In this document: positions 1 to 10,878 of the stretch, piece after piece
Layout of the letters: the number at the start of each line of letters is the position of its first letter
How positions within the stretch are numbered: the first letter of the stretch is position 1
Origin: JAGWBD01 sp965197455
GTDB taxonomy: Bacteria > Chloroflexota > Anaerolineae > Aggregatilineales > Phototrophicaceae
NCBI GenBank assembly: GCA_965197455.1
Contig: OZ240208.1
Coordinates: 2,046,001-2,110,000 of the forward strand
Direction: 5' to 3'
DNA length: 64,000 bases
The notes under the pieces: generated by a model
What the model saw: only the letters and a program-made list of their open reading frames with translations
Told to the model about the DNA's origin: nothing
The model's database searches: none
Translations under genes and position numbers: made by a program

Positions 1-645
1 GTGCAGCGTCAGGTGGCGAACAGAGGGTTTGCCCGGCGGGAAGAAGGAGTCCTCGCGCCGCGCATCGTCGCCCGGCAGCAGCGGCCCGCCCTCGAAGACG
101 CCCAGGCCGTCAGGGGAGCGCCACAGCAGGCCCGGCATGGAGATGCCGTAGACCATGCCGCGCAGCGCGGTCACGCGCAGGTAGGCCGACGCGATCAGCT
201 GCGGCTGCACAGCAAAGTGCAGGCCGTCGTCCGACAGCGCGACGCGGCTGCGCTGCGTGGTGAAAAAGCGTTCCCTGATCTCGGGAACGATGCCGACGCG
301 GTCTGCGGGCGTTATGACGCCATGATAGTAGAGGTGGATGCGCCGGCGCTGCTCGTCGATGTATGCGTGGGGCGAGGCGATGTGGCGCACGAAGCCGCTG
401 TCGGCCAGCTGCAGCACGCCGCCCTCATGGATGCGCCAGGGGCCGCACAGTTCGTCGGCCCAGGCCAGGCGGATGTGATCGCCGGCGTGATGTGCAAAGT
501 AGAGATAGTAACGGCCCAGGGGATTCGGCACCCAGTCAGGCACGCGTATCAGGCTCGGCCCGTTGATGTTCTGCTGCATCAATGGATCGGCGCCAGGCGT
601 GGCCGCCGTGATGATCGGGCCGTCGCAGAGCCGACGCGCCTGCAT
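1..645 (-). CDS. Glycosidase-like five-bladed beta-propeller protein, partial
   Basis: An open frame runs from an ATG at 645 off the left edge (215 codons, no stop), so the C-terminus is missing. The protein reads like the GH43/GH32-type beta-propeller superfamily: NINGPSLIRVPDW near the start, then GRYYLYFAHH, RLAWADELCGPWRIH, an IASPHAYID segment and RIHLYYHGV. This is the usual alternation of strand, turn and W-x-x-h found in annotated glycosyl-hydrolase-like propellers. There is no signal peptide, so it is probably cytoplasmic. It begins about 20 bp after the rpsD stop and may be cotranscribed with it. Substrate unknown. Membership of a specific GH family is inference. Confidence 0.7.
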   Translation of the reverse strand, partial: MQARRLCDGPIITAATPGADPLMQQNINGPSLIRVPDWVPNPLGRYYLYFAHHAGDHIRLAWADELCGPWRIHEGGVLQLADSGFVRHIASPHAYIDEQRRRIHLYYHGVITPADRVGIVPEIRERFFTTQRSRVALSDDGLHFAVQPQLIASAYLRVTALRGMVYGISMPGLLWRSPDGLGVFEGGPLLPGDDARREDSFFPPGKPSVRHLTLH

Positions 646-665
646 GGCCAGCTGTCCGGCGCGCC

Positions 666-1292
666 TCAGGTCAGGCGCGTGTACCACTCCACGATCTGCT
701 GCTCATCGACGGGGATGGGCATCTCGTTGCGCTCGGGCACACGCTCGAAGGTGGCGGCGAAGTTGTCCGTGTCGAGCGACATGTACTCCGGCACCGCGCC
801 CATCGACTCCAGTGACTCGGTGATGTGTACGTTCTTGCGCATGCGTTCGTGGACGGAGATGACGTCGCCGGTGCGCACGCTGGCGGAGGCGATGTCGAGG
901 CGGCGGCCATTGACCAGGATGTGGCCGTGACCGACCAGCTGGCGCGCGGCCCAGATGGTGGACGCGAAACCGGCGCGGTAGACGAGGTTGTCGAGGCGGC
1001 GCTCCAGCAGCACCAGCATGTTGGTGCCGGTGTTGCCCGTTTGCTGCCGCGCGCGCACGAAGTAACGCCGCATCTGGCGGTCGCGCACGTTGAAGATGAA
1101 GGCCAGCTTCTGCTTCTCGGACAGCTGCTGGCTGTAGTTGCTGCTGCGGCCGGAGCGATACTGACGGTCGCGTCCGTGTTCGCCCGGCGGATAGGGGCGC
1201 TTCTCAAGGATGCGCTGATACTTCGGGCGCGGCACCAGCACCTCACCGAAGCGGCGCTGCACTTTCGCCTTGGGCCCGTGATAGGATGCCAT
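666..1292 (-). CDS. rpsD: 30S ribosomal protein S4
   Basis: This 208-residue protein has full-length S4 features: an N-terminal GPKAKVQRRFGE segment, PPGEHGRD, QLSEKQKLAFIF, the TGTNMLVLLERRLDN segment and the S4 RNA-binding core ARQLVGHGHILVNGRRLDI. S4 is a primary 16S rRNA binder that nucleates small-subunit assembly. The N-terminus lacks the zinc-binding cysteines, so it is a Cys-minus S4. The gene stands alone, between a glycosidase-like gene and a methyltransferase, rather than in the usual rpsM-rpsK-rpsD-rpoA cluster. The start is an ATG shortly after a GAAGGAAGAG purine-rich stretch. Confidence 0.97.
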   Translation of the reverse strand: MASYHGPKAKVQRRFGEVLVPRPKYQRILEKRPYPPGEHGRDRQYRSGRSSNYSQQLSEKQKLAFIFNVRDRQMRRYFVRARQQTGNTGTNMLVLLERRLDNLVYRAGFASTIWAARQLVGHGHILVNGRRLDIASASVRTGDVISVHERMRKNVHITESLESMGAVPEYMSLDTDNFAATFERVPERNEMPIPVDEQQIVEWYTRLT

Positions 1293-1362
1293 CTGCCTCT
1301 TCCTTCTGCCCCAACGGGCCGTGTGCGCCCGGTTATGGACTGTTCAAACAGAACGGAGGCCC

Positions 1363-1368
1363 ATTGTA
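1363..1368 (-). promoter_or_regulatory. Possible -10 box for rpsD
   Basis: On the minus strand TGTACAAT (TACAAT as -10) lies about 70 nt upstream of the rpsD start codon. No convincing -35 is seen (TGGCAA-like at best). The roughly 70-nt leader would have room for S4 autoregulation, but I see no specific pseudoknot. Confidence 0.3.
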
Positions 1369-1397
1369 CAGGCCGCGCGCGCAATTGCCAGCGTTAA

Positions 1398-2423
1398 TCA
1401 GGGCGCCGTGACGAGCGGCCCCCTGTACTGATTTTCTGCCACAGAAACGGACTGCGCAACGTCCTGCCCATTCATGGCAGCCAGCATGGCGCGGGCCACG
1501 TCCTCGACCAGCGGCACGACCACCGAATTGCCGAACTGGCGGTAGGCCTGCGTGTCTGAAACCGGGATGACGAAATCATCCGGGAAACCCATCAGACGCG
1601 CGCACTCACGCGGCGTCAGCCGTCGCGGGCACCTTCGTGAAAGCAGCCCCTCCTGTTTGATGAGAATCTCGGAGCCGTCCTTGTGGTAGCGCGCGCTGAG
1701 CGTGCGCGTGATGCGGTCGCGCGCCGGGTCGACCAGGCCGTAGCCGAAGCCGTTGCCGCGTCGCCGATGCTTTTCAGCATAATTCTGCAAATATCCCCAG
1801 AGCCGGTCGCTCAGCGTGTACTTCTCGTCGACCTCCGGCTCCAGAATGTCAGCCAGGTGCGGGCAATGCGTCGGGGGTTGCGGGAACGTGAATCCCCAGT
1901 CCGGCCAACTGTCCCTGTGAAAGCCGACAATGAAGATGCGCTTGCGGTGCTGCGGGACATGGTACTGGGCGTCCAGCACCTGGTGATGAATACGATAGCC
2001 CAGGCGTTTCAGCTCGCTCTGGATGACCCTGAAAGTGCGGCCGCGGTCGTGCGTCTTCAGGTTGCGCACATTCTCCAGCAGCAGCGCCGGCGGTTGCTTC
2101 GCCTCAAGGATGCGCGCAATCTCGAAGAAGAGGTTGCCCTGCCGCTGGTCGTCAAAACCGTGCGCGTGACCCAGACTGTTTTTCTTGGAGACACCGGCGA
2201 TTGAAAAGGGCTGGCAGGGGAAGCCGGCCAGCAGAATATCGTGGTCGGGGATGTCGTCTGCGTCAATCGCACAAATGTCATCGGCGGGCGTTTCACCAAA
2301 GTTCGCGGCGTAGGTCTGCTGCGCGAAGCGGTCCCACTCTGACGAAAACACACATTCCGTGCCGGCGCGCGCAAATGCCGTGCGCACGCCGCCGATGCCG
2401 GCGAAGAGGTCAATGACCTTCAT
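1398..2423 (-). CDS. dcm: DNA (cytosine-5-)-methyltransferase, solitary
   Basis: This 341-residue C5-cytosine methyltransferase transfers a methyl group from SAM to C5 of cytosine in a DNA target. It has motif I DLFAGIGGVRTAF (SAM binding), motif IV GFPCQPFS with the catalytic Cys, motif VI LLENVRN, motif VIII QHRKRIFIVG, a target-recognition region and motif X YRQFGNSVVVPL. Length and motif order are normal. Its ATG overlaps the rsmI stop by 4 nt (ATGA), so it is probably translationally coupled. No restriction enzyme is next to it. The target sequence cannot be read from the protein. It may be a regulatory or orphan methylase, or a defence against restriction. Confidence 0.93.
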   Translation of the reverse strand: MKVIDLFAGIGGVRTAFARAGTECVFSSEWDRFAQQTYAANFGETPADDICAIDADDIPDHDILLAGFPCQPFSIAGVSKKNSLGHAHGFDDQRQGNLFFEIARILEAKQPPALLLENVRNLKTHDRGRTFRVIQSELKRLGYRIHHQVLDAQYHVPQHRKRIFIVGFHRDSWPDWGFTFPQPPTHCPHLADILEPEVDEKYTLSDRLWGYLQNYAEKHRRRGNGFGYGLVDPARDRITRTLSARYHKDGSEILIKQEGLLSRRCPRRLTPRECARLMGFPDDFVIPVSDTQAYRQFGNSVVVPLVEDVARAMLAAMNGQDVAQSVSVAENQYRGPLVTAP

Positions 2424-3265
2424 CCCTCACGCTCCTGCTGCGCCTTGCCGGTGGCCTCCAGCCCCAGCGCGTAGACCGCGCGCCGCTTCCAGCCAGACAG
2501 TTCCGCCACGGCTTTCGCCGCACTGCCCAGAGCTTCGCCCGCCGCCTGACGCGCTGTCAACTCCGCGCGCACCTGCGCCGCCTCCCAGGTTGCCTCGGCC
2601 TCCGCGCCGCCGATGACCAGCATGATTTCGCCGCGTGGCGCCTGCGCCTCAAAATGCGCCAGCACTTCGCTGGTCGGCCCGCGCACGTACTCCTCATGCA
2701 GCTTGCTCAATTCGCGCGCGACGGCCACTGGCCGTTCGCCCAATGTCGCGCGGATGGCCGTCAACGTGGCCAGCAGACGCCGCGGACTCTCGCAGGCCAG
2801 CAGGGTGCGCCGCTCCTGCCGCAGGCTCTCCAGCAGCTGCGCCCGTGCCTGGGCCTTCGCCGGCAGAAACCCCAGCCAGATGACGCTGTCAGTCGGCAGG
2901 CCGGAACCGGCCAGGGCCGTGGTCAGGGCGCTGGGGCCGGGCAGGGCCTCGACGCGCAGACCCGCCGCCAGCGCCGCGCGCAGCAATTCGTAGCCAGGGT
3001 CGGCGAGGGTGGGCATGCCGGCGTCGCTGACCAGCGCCACGTCGCCCAGCGTCAACGCCTCCAGCAGGGCCTCCAGGCGCTGCGTTTCGTTGTGCTCGTG
3101 ATAGCTCAGCAGGGGCGTACGGATGTCGTAATGCTGCAGCAGCACGCGCGCCCGGCGCGTGTCCTCGGCGGCAATCAGCGAGACCTCGCGCAGTACGCGC
3201 AGGGCGCGCAGCGTGATGTCTTCCAGGTTGCCGATGGGGGTCGGCACGATGTAGAGCACGCCCAT
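2420..3265 (-). CDS. rsmI: 16S rRNA (cytidine-1402-2'-O)-methyltransferase RsmI
   Basis: This protein methylates the 2'-O of C1402 in 16S rRNA, near the decoding centre. The start at 3265 gives the classic N-terminus MGVLYIVPTPIGNLEDIT. AEDTRRARVLL, LVSDAGMPTLADPGY and ALPGPSALTTALAGSGLPTD are the conserved tetrapyrrole-methylase-fold (SAM-binding) segments. RELSKLHEEYVRG and EIMLVIGG complete the core, and a short C-terminal extension follows. It has 281 residues, normal for the family. An upstream in-frame extension to 3424 is open but unconserved and crosses a palindromic repeat, so I rejected it. It is coupled to the downstream cytosine methylase. Confidence 0.95.
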   Translation of the reverse strand: MGVLYIVPTPIGNLEDITLRALRVLREVSLIAAEDTRRARVLLQHYDIRTPLLSYHEHNETQRLEALLEALTLGDVALVSDAGMPTLADPGYELLRAALAAGLRVEALPGPSALTTALAGSGLPTDSVIWLGFLPAKAQARAQLLESLRQERRTLLACESPRRLLATLTAIRATLGERPVAVARELSKLHEEYVRGPTSEVLAHFEAQAPRGEIMLVIGGAEAEATWEAAQVRAELTARQAAGEALGSAAKAVAELSGWKRRAVYALGLEATGKAQQEREG

Positions 3266-3270
3266 GGCCT

Positions 3271-3313
3271 TATCCCGTCGCTCACGACGGGAGCCCTTCC
3301 GTCGCTCACAGGT
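3271..3313. repeat. Palindromic intergenic repeat fragment (family member 1)
   Basis: This lies between rsmI and the divergent sulfatase gene. CCCGTCG-CTCA-CGACGGG forms a perfect 7-bp hairpin at 3274-3291, followed by AGCCCTTC and a second CCGTCGCTCAC. Related sequence appears inverted near 32145-32166 and in altered form at 42070-42105, so this is a fragment of a dispersed repeat family. Confidence 0.6.
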
Positions 3314-3395
3314 CAGCGCAGTGTACCATGCGGCCCTGTCGCTGTATGATGCGGTCCGCAGCACATTGACGGCATTGCCTGGCACAGGAGTCCCC

Positions 3396-4802
3396 ATGCC
3401 GCGCCCCAACATCCTGGTCATCATGAGCGACGATCACGCGCAGTGGGCCGCCGGCTGTTACGGCGCCAGGGAGCTACACACGCCCGCGCTGGATCACCTG
3501 GCCGCCGGTGGCCTGCGCATGGCCAACGCTTTCACCCCCTCTCCTGTCTGCTCGCCGGCGCGCGCCTGCTTCTTCACCGGCAGGCTACCCTCGCAGCACG
3601 GCATCCACGACTGGCTCTGGTACAAGGTCAACGCGCGCAGTGAAGAGCAACGCGCTGCGCTGGCGCAGCAGCCCTCGCTGGCCGGCCAGCAGACCATGGC
3701 GCAGCGCCTGAGCGCGGCGGGCTACCACTGCGGCCTGAGCGGCAAGTGGCACTGTGGCGACGACGATCGGCCGCAGCCGGGCTTCGCCTACTGGGACGCC
3801 CTGCGCCGCAACACCGTGCCGCGTGACGGCGGCTACAGCGTTGACGGTCAGCTCATCGAGCGCAGCGGCTGGCACAGCGAGATCATCACCGACAACGCCC
3901 TGCGCTTTCTGCGCCAGCGCGAGTCTGACCAGCCCTTCTTCCTCTTCGTCGGCTACATCGGGGCGCACAGCCCCTGGCGCGGCCACCCGCAACGCCTGGT
4001 CGAACGCTATCGCGACGCCAGCTTCGCCGACATCCCGCAGGAGGAGGCCTGGCCACACGGAAACTTCACCGGCGAGGGCGTGAATGTGCGCGACCGGCGC
4101 GAGGCGCTGGCGCAGTATTACGCCGCGGTCACGCACGTCGACGAGAATGTGGGCCGTCTGCTGGACGAGCTGGAGGCGCAGGAGCTGCGCGAGGACACCC
4201 TCGTGGTCTACACAGCCGACCACGGCCTGAACTGCAGCCACCATGGCCTGTGGGGCAAGGGCAACGCCACGCGCCCGCTCAACATGCTGGAAGAATCGAT
4301 TCGCGTGCCGCTGCTGCTCAACCGGCCCGGGCACATCGCCGCCGGCCAGACCAGCGAACACTTCGTCGATCACTGCGATCTGCACGCGACCCTGCTGGCG
4401 CAGGCCGGGCTTGATCCGGCATCGTCCGGCGGGCCAGGACACGACTTCGCGCCCCTGTTCGCTGACGCGCAGGCGCTGCCAGACTGGCGCCAGGCCCAGG
4501 CCGGTGAATATGGCCCGACGCGCATGTGGCGCACCGAACGCTACAAGCTGGTGCGGCAGGCGCCGGGCGAACGTGAACGGCTTTTTGACCTGGAGGCCGA
4601 CCCGCGCGAGACGCGCGACATCCGCGCCGACGAGCCGCAGCTGGCCGCCGAGCTGGGCGCGCAGCTGGAGGCCTTCTTCGCGCGCTACGAGCAACCCGCG
4701 CGCAGCGGCCTGCTGGCGCCACAGGGCCCGCGCCACAACTTCAACGAGGCATGGCGCGAGCCACTGGTGCCGCACGGGGCAACGCGCGCGAATTCAGGTT
4801 AG
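3396..4802 (+). CDS. Sulfatase family hydrolase
   Basis: This 468-residue type I sulfatase (alkaline-phosphatase superfamily) hydrolyses sulfate esters with a formylglycine made from Cys. It has the N-terminal metal-binding NILVIMSDDH, the maturation motif CSPARACFFTGR (C-x-P-x-R), GKWHCGDD, and the metal site VYTADHGLNCSHHGLWGKG. The start is an ATG 6-10 nt after an AGGAG; an upstream open extension overlaps the repeat and rsmI start and is not credible. No signal peptide is seen, so it is probably cytoplasmic. It diverges from rsmI and precedes malic enzyme with a 28-bp gap. Substrate unknown, possibly an imported sulfated sugar or small ester. Confidence 0.9.
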   Translation: MPRPNILVIMSDDHAQWAAGCYGARELHTPALDHLAAGGLRMANAFTPSPVCSPARACFFTGRLPSQHGIHDWLWYKVNARSEEQRAALAQQPSLAGQQTMAQRLSAAGYHCGLSGKWHCGDDDRPQPGFAYWDALRRNTVPRDGGYSVDGQLIERSGWHSEIITDNALRFLRQRESDQPFFLFVGYIGAHSPWRGHPQRLVERYRDASFADIPQEEAWPHGNFTGEGVNVRDRREALAQYYAAVTHVDENVGRLLDELEAQELREDTLVVYTADHGLNCSHHGLWGKGNATRPLNMLEESIRVPLLLNRPGHIAAGQTSEHFVDHCDLHATLLAQAGLDPASSGGPGHDFAPLFADAQALPDWRQAQAGEYGPTRMWRTERYKLVRQAPGERERLFDLEADPRETRDIRADEPQLAAELGAQLEAFFARYEQPARSGLLAPQGPRHNFNEAWREPLVPHGATRANSG

Positions 4803-4830
4803 GATAGCGACAGACGGGATCGGAGATCCG

Positions 4831-7092
<2,262 letters not shown>

Positions 7093-7102
7093 GGAGCGCC
7101 CG

Positions 7103-8218
7103 ATGCCCGAGATCGCCTTCCTCGACCAGCTGGACCCGCAGCTCCGCAACGTTGTCCTGCGCGTGGCGCTGGCGCTGCTGGCGCTGCTCGTCGTCTGGCT
7201 GCTGCGTCACCTGCTGTCCTGGCTCGTGCTGCGGCCCCTGGGCCACATCCTCGAGCGGCGCCACTCGGACCTGGACGACATTGTCCTCGGCATCGTCGAG
7301 AATCCGGTGCGCCTGCTGGTCATCGCGCCGGGGCTGCTCATCGCCGGCGCCCTGCTGCCTGGCGACGGCGCCACCGTGCAGTTCTTCACGCAACTGGCGC
7401 GCAGTTTCGTCATCCTGGCGCTCTTCGCCGCACTCTACAACAGCATCGGCATCATCGTGGCCTCCTCGCCGCGTCTGCATAGCACCACCGGTATCACGCT
7501 TGACGAGCAGCTGCTGCCCTTCCTGCGCACCGCGCTGCGCGTCCTCGTCCTTGCGCTGGCGCTCGTCACCCTGTTGCAGGAGTGGCACTACGACGTCAAC
7601 GGCCTCATTGCCGGCATCGGCCTGGGCGGCCTGGCCATCTCGCTGGCCGCCCAGGACACCGTCGCCAACCTTTTCTCCTTCGCCACCATCATCAGCGACA
7701 AGCCCCTGCGTGAAGGCGAGTTCATCCGCACGCCGCAGGTCACCGGTATCGTCGAGGAAGTCGGCGCGCGCGCCGTGCGCATCCGCCAGCTGGACCAGGC
7801 GCTGGTGACCGTGCCCAACTCGATGCTGACCGGCGCGCCGGTCGTCAACTTTTCGCGCATGGAAAAGCGCCGTCTCGACGTCACCCTCGGCGTCACCTAC
7901 GATGCGACCAGCAGTGACCTCCGCGCCCTTGTCGCCCGCCTGCGCGCCATGCTGCGCGCGCACGAAAAGGTGGATTCCGACAGCGTCTCGGTCTTCTTTT
8001 CCGGCTTCGGCGACAGTTCGCTCAACATCCTGATCCGATGCAACGTGACTGAGCCCGCCTGGGCGGATTTCATGGCCGAGCAGCATGCTATCCTGCTGAC
8101 GGTGATGGACATCGTCGAGGAACTGGGCCTCAGCGTCGCCTTCCCCAGCCGCTCGCTTTACATCGAGTCGCTGCCCGCCGCGCCGGACAAGCCGGACGAC
8201 AAACCCGCCGCCACCTGA
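7103..8218 (+). CDS. MscS-family mechanosensitive ion channel
   Basis: This 371-residue membrane channel releases solutes on hypo-osmotic shock. Hydrophobic segments lie at about 12-32, 70-88 and 98-120, and two more precede the pore. The pore-lining helix and following beta-domain read GLGGLAISLAAQDTVANLF and ATIISDKPLREGEFI, then VEEVGARAVRIRQLDQALVTVPNS and INFSRMEKRR-like NFSRMEKRRLDV. This is the MscS signature followed by the cytoplasmic vestibule domain. The ATG at 7103 follows GAGGAG; an in-frame upstream ATG overlaps the maeB end and lacks family sequence. It probably forms an operon with maeB. Confidence 0.92.
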   Translation: MPEIAFLDQLDPQLRNVVLRVALALLALLVVWLLRHLLSWLVLRPLGHILERRHSDLDDIVLGIVENPVRLLVIAPGLLIAGALLPGDGATVQFFTQLARSFVILALFAALYNSIGIIVASSPRLHSTTGITLDEQLLPFLRTALRVLVLALALVTLLQEWHYDVNGLIAGIGLGGLAISLAAQDTVANLFSFATIISDKPLREGEFIRTPQVTGIVEEVGARAVRIRQLDQALVTVPNSMLTGAPVVNFSRMEKRRLDVTLGVTYDATSSDLRALVARLRAMLRAHEKVDSDSVSVFFSGFGDSSLNILIRCNVTEPAWADFMAEQHAILLTVMDIVEELGLSVAFPSRSLYIESLPAAPDKPDDKPAAT

Positions 8219-8234
8219 GGCGCATTGTCATTGC

Positions 8235-8262
8235 TTGCCTGACTCGCCAACCCTGCTATTCT
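8235..8262 (+). promoter_or_regulatory. Predicted sigma70-type promoter of the frameshifted methyltransferase
   Basis: TTGCCT (8235-8240), a 16-bp spacer and TATTCT (8257-8262), preceded by TG one base upstream (extended -10, TGCTATTCT). A start near 8269 would give a short leader before the ATG at 8292. Confidence 0.45.
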
Positions 8263-8291
8263 ATGGGTGTCAGTGAGCATGGTAGCCAATA

Positions 8292-9229
8292 ATGAACAAA
8301 AACCTCACAGCATCAAAATTGCCGGGATTCGTAGCTTTGTCCAACCAGATCTTCATGCCATACAGCATCGACTCGATTCACCATGGCGATGCGTTCAAAG
8401 TTCTTTCGACTCTGGAACCGGATTCTGTGGACCTGGTCTTCACCTCACCGCCTTACGCAGATCAACGCAAAAAACATATGGTGGGATATCACCAGACAAC
8501 TATGTCGAGTGGTTCCTGCCCATTGCTGCCGAACTAAAGCGCGTACTGCGCCCGCAAGGCTCTTTTGTGCTGAACATCAAGGAACGCGTGGTGCAGGGCG
8601 AGCGCCACACCTACGTGCTGGAGCTCATCCTGGCGCTGCGGCAGCAGGGCTGGTTGTGGACCGAGGAGTTCTACTGGCACAAGAAAAACAGTTACCCCGG
8701 CAAGTGGCCCAACCGCTTCCGCGATTCCTGGGATCGCTGCCTCCAGTTCAACCGCCAGCGCAAATTCGCCATGTACCAGGAAGACGTGATGGTGCCGATG
8801 GGCGACTGGGCCAGGGTGCGTTTGCAATCCCTCAGCGAGACGGACCGGCTGCGCGATGAATCGCGCGTGCAAAGCGGTTTCGGCAAGAACGTTTCCAACT
8901 GGGAGGGACGCGCCAGGGCCTATCCCACCAACGTGCTGCACATGGCCACGGAGTGCAACAACGTCGGCCACAGCGCGGCCTTTCCGGTGCCCTTGCCGGC
9001 CTGGTTCATCCGCCTCTTCACCCGCCCCGGCGATGTCGTGCTGGACCCCTTCATCGGTTCCGGCACCACGGCCGTGGCCGCGAAAGGCCTAGGACGACAC
9101 TACATCGGCATCGACCAGGTGCGCGACTACTGCGAGATTTCGCGTGAACGCCTCGCGTCCCTGCGCTTCGGCGAGGCCCTGGAGCACGAGGCGTACCCTT
9201 ATCCCTGCCGCTCCAGCCAGTCGCTGTAA
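8292..9229 (+). CDS. Site-specific DNA methyltransferase (N4/N6 amino-group type), frameshifted at an A6 run
   Basis: Two overlapping frames together make one complete methyltransferase. The first (8292 on) gives DSVDLVFTSPPYADQRK, the catalytic motif IV (SPPY). The second continues with NYVEWFLPIAAELKRVL, WTEEFYWHKKNSYPGKWPNR and the SAM-binding end VVLDPFIGSGTTAVAAKGLGRHYIGID. The switch falls at the six A bases 8469-8474; one extra A, or -1 slippage, restores one frame. Left as is, the first frame stops at 8537. The cause could be an indel in this copy, a sequencing error or translational slippage. An ATG at 8355 (MPYSIDSIHHGDAF) is an alternative start. The 3' end overlaps the convergent ABC-F gene by 31 bp. 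Confidence 0.8.
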
Positions 9230-10839
9230 CCGCCCGTCCAGCTGATCAGCGTTCCGTCGCGCAACTCAACGATGCGGTCCACCGTGCGCTCCAGAAAGTA
9301 GCGGTCGTGCGAAATGGTCAGGATGGCGCCGTTGAAGTCCGCCAGCGCCGTCTCCAGCACCTCGGCGGTGGGGATGTCGAGGTTGTTGGTCGGCTCGTCC
9401 AGCAGCAGCAGGTTGGGGCGCTCCAGCACCAGCGTCGCCAGTTGCAGCCGGCTGCGCTCGCCGCCGCTGAGCGTGGCCACCGGCAGGCGCAACTGTTCAT
9501 ACTGAAACTGGTACTTCAGCAGAAAGGCCACCGCGTCGCTCTCGGACATGGGCCGGATGTCGCGGACGCGTTCCAGCGGCGAGCGCTGCAGCCAGGCGCC
9601 GAGGGTTTCGTGGTCCTGCGCGTAGTAGCCGATTTGCGTGCCCGGGCCGACCCGGATGCGCCCGTCCAGCATGGTCTCCTCGCCCAGCACGAGGCGGAAC
9701 AGCACGGACTTGCCCGCGCCGTTGGGGCCGATCAGACCGACGCGTTCGCCGTGGCGCACCAGCAGCTCCAGATCGACGAAGAGCAGCTCGTCGCCGTAAC
9801 CCATCGCCAGCTGCGTGATCTCCAGCGCCCTCGTGCTGCCGCGCCAGCCGGTGAACTCCGCATTCAGCTGGCGCCGCTCGACGACCTTGTCGATCATCTC
9901 GCCCTTGTCTTCCATGCGCTCCAGCATGCGGCGCCGGTGCCGCGCCTTGCGGGCGTGACGCGGGTCCTCGGTGATGCGGGCCCAGTGCTCGAAGCGCTTG
10001 ATGGCCTCCTCGATCTGGCTGATGCGCTTCTGCTGCGCCGTGTAGAGCTGCTGCTGCCGCAGCCGCGCCAGCTCGCGCTCCGTGGCGTACCAGCTGTAGT
10101 TGCCGGCCCAGATCTTCAGCTTGCCCTCTTCCAGCTCGACGATTTCCGTGACCACCTCGTCCAGCAGCCAGCGGTCATGCGAGACGATGATGACCGCGCC
10201 CTCATAGTTGCGGATGAAGTCCTCAAGGCGGCGCCTGGCGACCAGGTCGAGGTGATTGTCCGGCTCGTCCAGCAGCAACACCTTGGGCCGCGCCACGGCC
10301 AGGCGCGTCAACGCCACCAGCTTCTGCTGGCCGCCGCTTAACGCCTCGCAGGGCAGGTCATGGTCGGCCTCGTCCAGGCCCAGATGCGCCAGCAATGAGC
10401 GTACGCGGCTGTGATGCTGCGCCCCGCCCAGGCGTTCATACTCGGCCAGCACGCGCTCCTGTTGCGCCAGCGCGCGCGTCAGACGCCGCTCGTCGTTGTA
10501 GACCGCCGGCTCGCCCAGGCGCTGCTCCAGTTGCTCCAGACGTTCCTCGACGGCCGCCAGCGCGGGCGGCAACTCCAGCGCCGTCTGCAACAGGCTGCGA
10601 CCCGCGGGCAGCGTGACCTGCTGCGGCAGATAGCCGACCCGCGTCCCGGGCAGACACTGCACCGTGCCGCTGTCCGGCGTCAGCGCCCCGCTGATGATGC
10701 GCAGCAGGCTGGACTTGCCGACGCCGTTGGGGCCGATCAGGCCGCTGCGCGCGCGGCTGTCAATGCCCCAGGCGAGGTCCGCAAAAATCTCGCGGCCGGC
10801 GTAAGACAGCGTAATGTGGTCGAGGCTGATGCACTGCAT
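9199..10839 (-). CDS. ABC-F family ATP-binding protein
   Basis: This 546-residue soluble protein has two ABC ATPase domains and no membrane segments, which is the ABC-F (EttA/Uup/antibiotic-resistance) layout. Proteins of this class act at the ribosomal E site rather than in transport. Domain 1 has GPNGVGKSS (Walker A), EALSGGQQ (signature) and LLLDEPDNHLD (Walker B). A charged linker with RHARKARHRRRMLERM follows. Domain 2 has GPNGAGKSV, TLSGGERSRLQLA and LLLDEPTNNLD, with ISHDRYFLE as the switch His. Walker B of domain 1 has DN where domain 2 has TN. The exact subfamily is not assigned. It ends tail-to-tail with the methyltransferase gene. Confidence 0.93.
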   Translation of the reverse strand: MQCISLDHITLSYAGREIFADLAWGIDSRARSGLIGPNGVGKSSLLRIISGALTPDSGTVQCLPGTRVGYLPQQVTLPAGRSLLQTALELPPALAAVEERLEQLEQRLGEPAVYNDERRLTRALAQQERVLAEYERLGGAQHHSRVRSLLAHLGLDEADHDLPCEALSGGQQKLVALTRLAVARPKVLLLDEPDNHLDLVARRRLEDFIRNYEGAVIIVSHDRWLLDEVVTEIVELEEGKLKIWAGNYSWYATERELARLRQQQLYTAQQKRISQIEEAIKRFEHWARITEDPRHARKARHRRRMLERMEDKGEMIDKVVERRQLNAEFTGWRGSTRALEITQLAMGYGDELLFVDLELLVRHGERVGLIGPNGAGKSVLFRLVLGEETMLDGRIRVGPGTQIGYYAQDHETLGAWLQRSPLERVRDIRPMSESDAVAFLLKYQFQYEQLRLPVATLSGGERSRLQLATLVLERPNLLLLDEPTNNLDIPTAEVLETALADFNGAILTISHDRYFLERTVDRIVELRDGTLISWTGGYSDWLERQG

Positions 10840-10878
10840 GCAGAGTTATCCTGTGTGGTCGGCGCAGACAAAGGCGCC

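Noticed and set aside
1..930. Plus-strand 309-codon frame at the left edge
   Set aside because: It is antisense to rpsD and to a well-supported minus-strand glycosidase-like gene; its residues look like shadow translation.
8469..8475. Canonical programmed -1 slippery heptamer (A AAA AAC) in the methyltransferase
   Set aside because: The heptamer is out of register with the zero frame (codons are AAA AAA CAT) and I see no clear downstream pseudoknot, so it is reported only as an A6 slippage or indel site.
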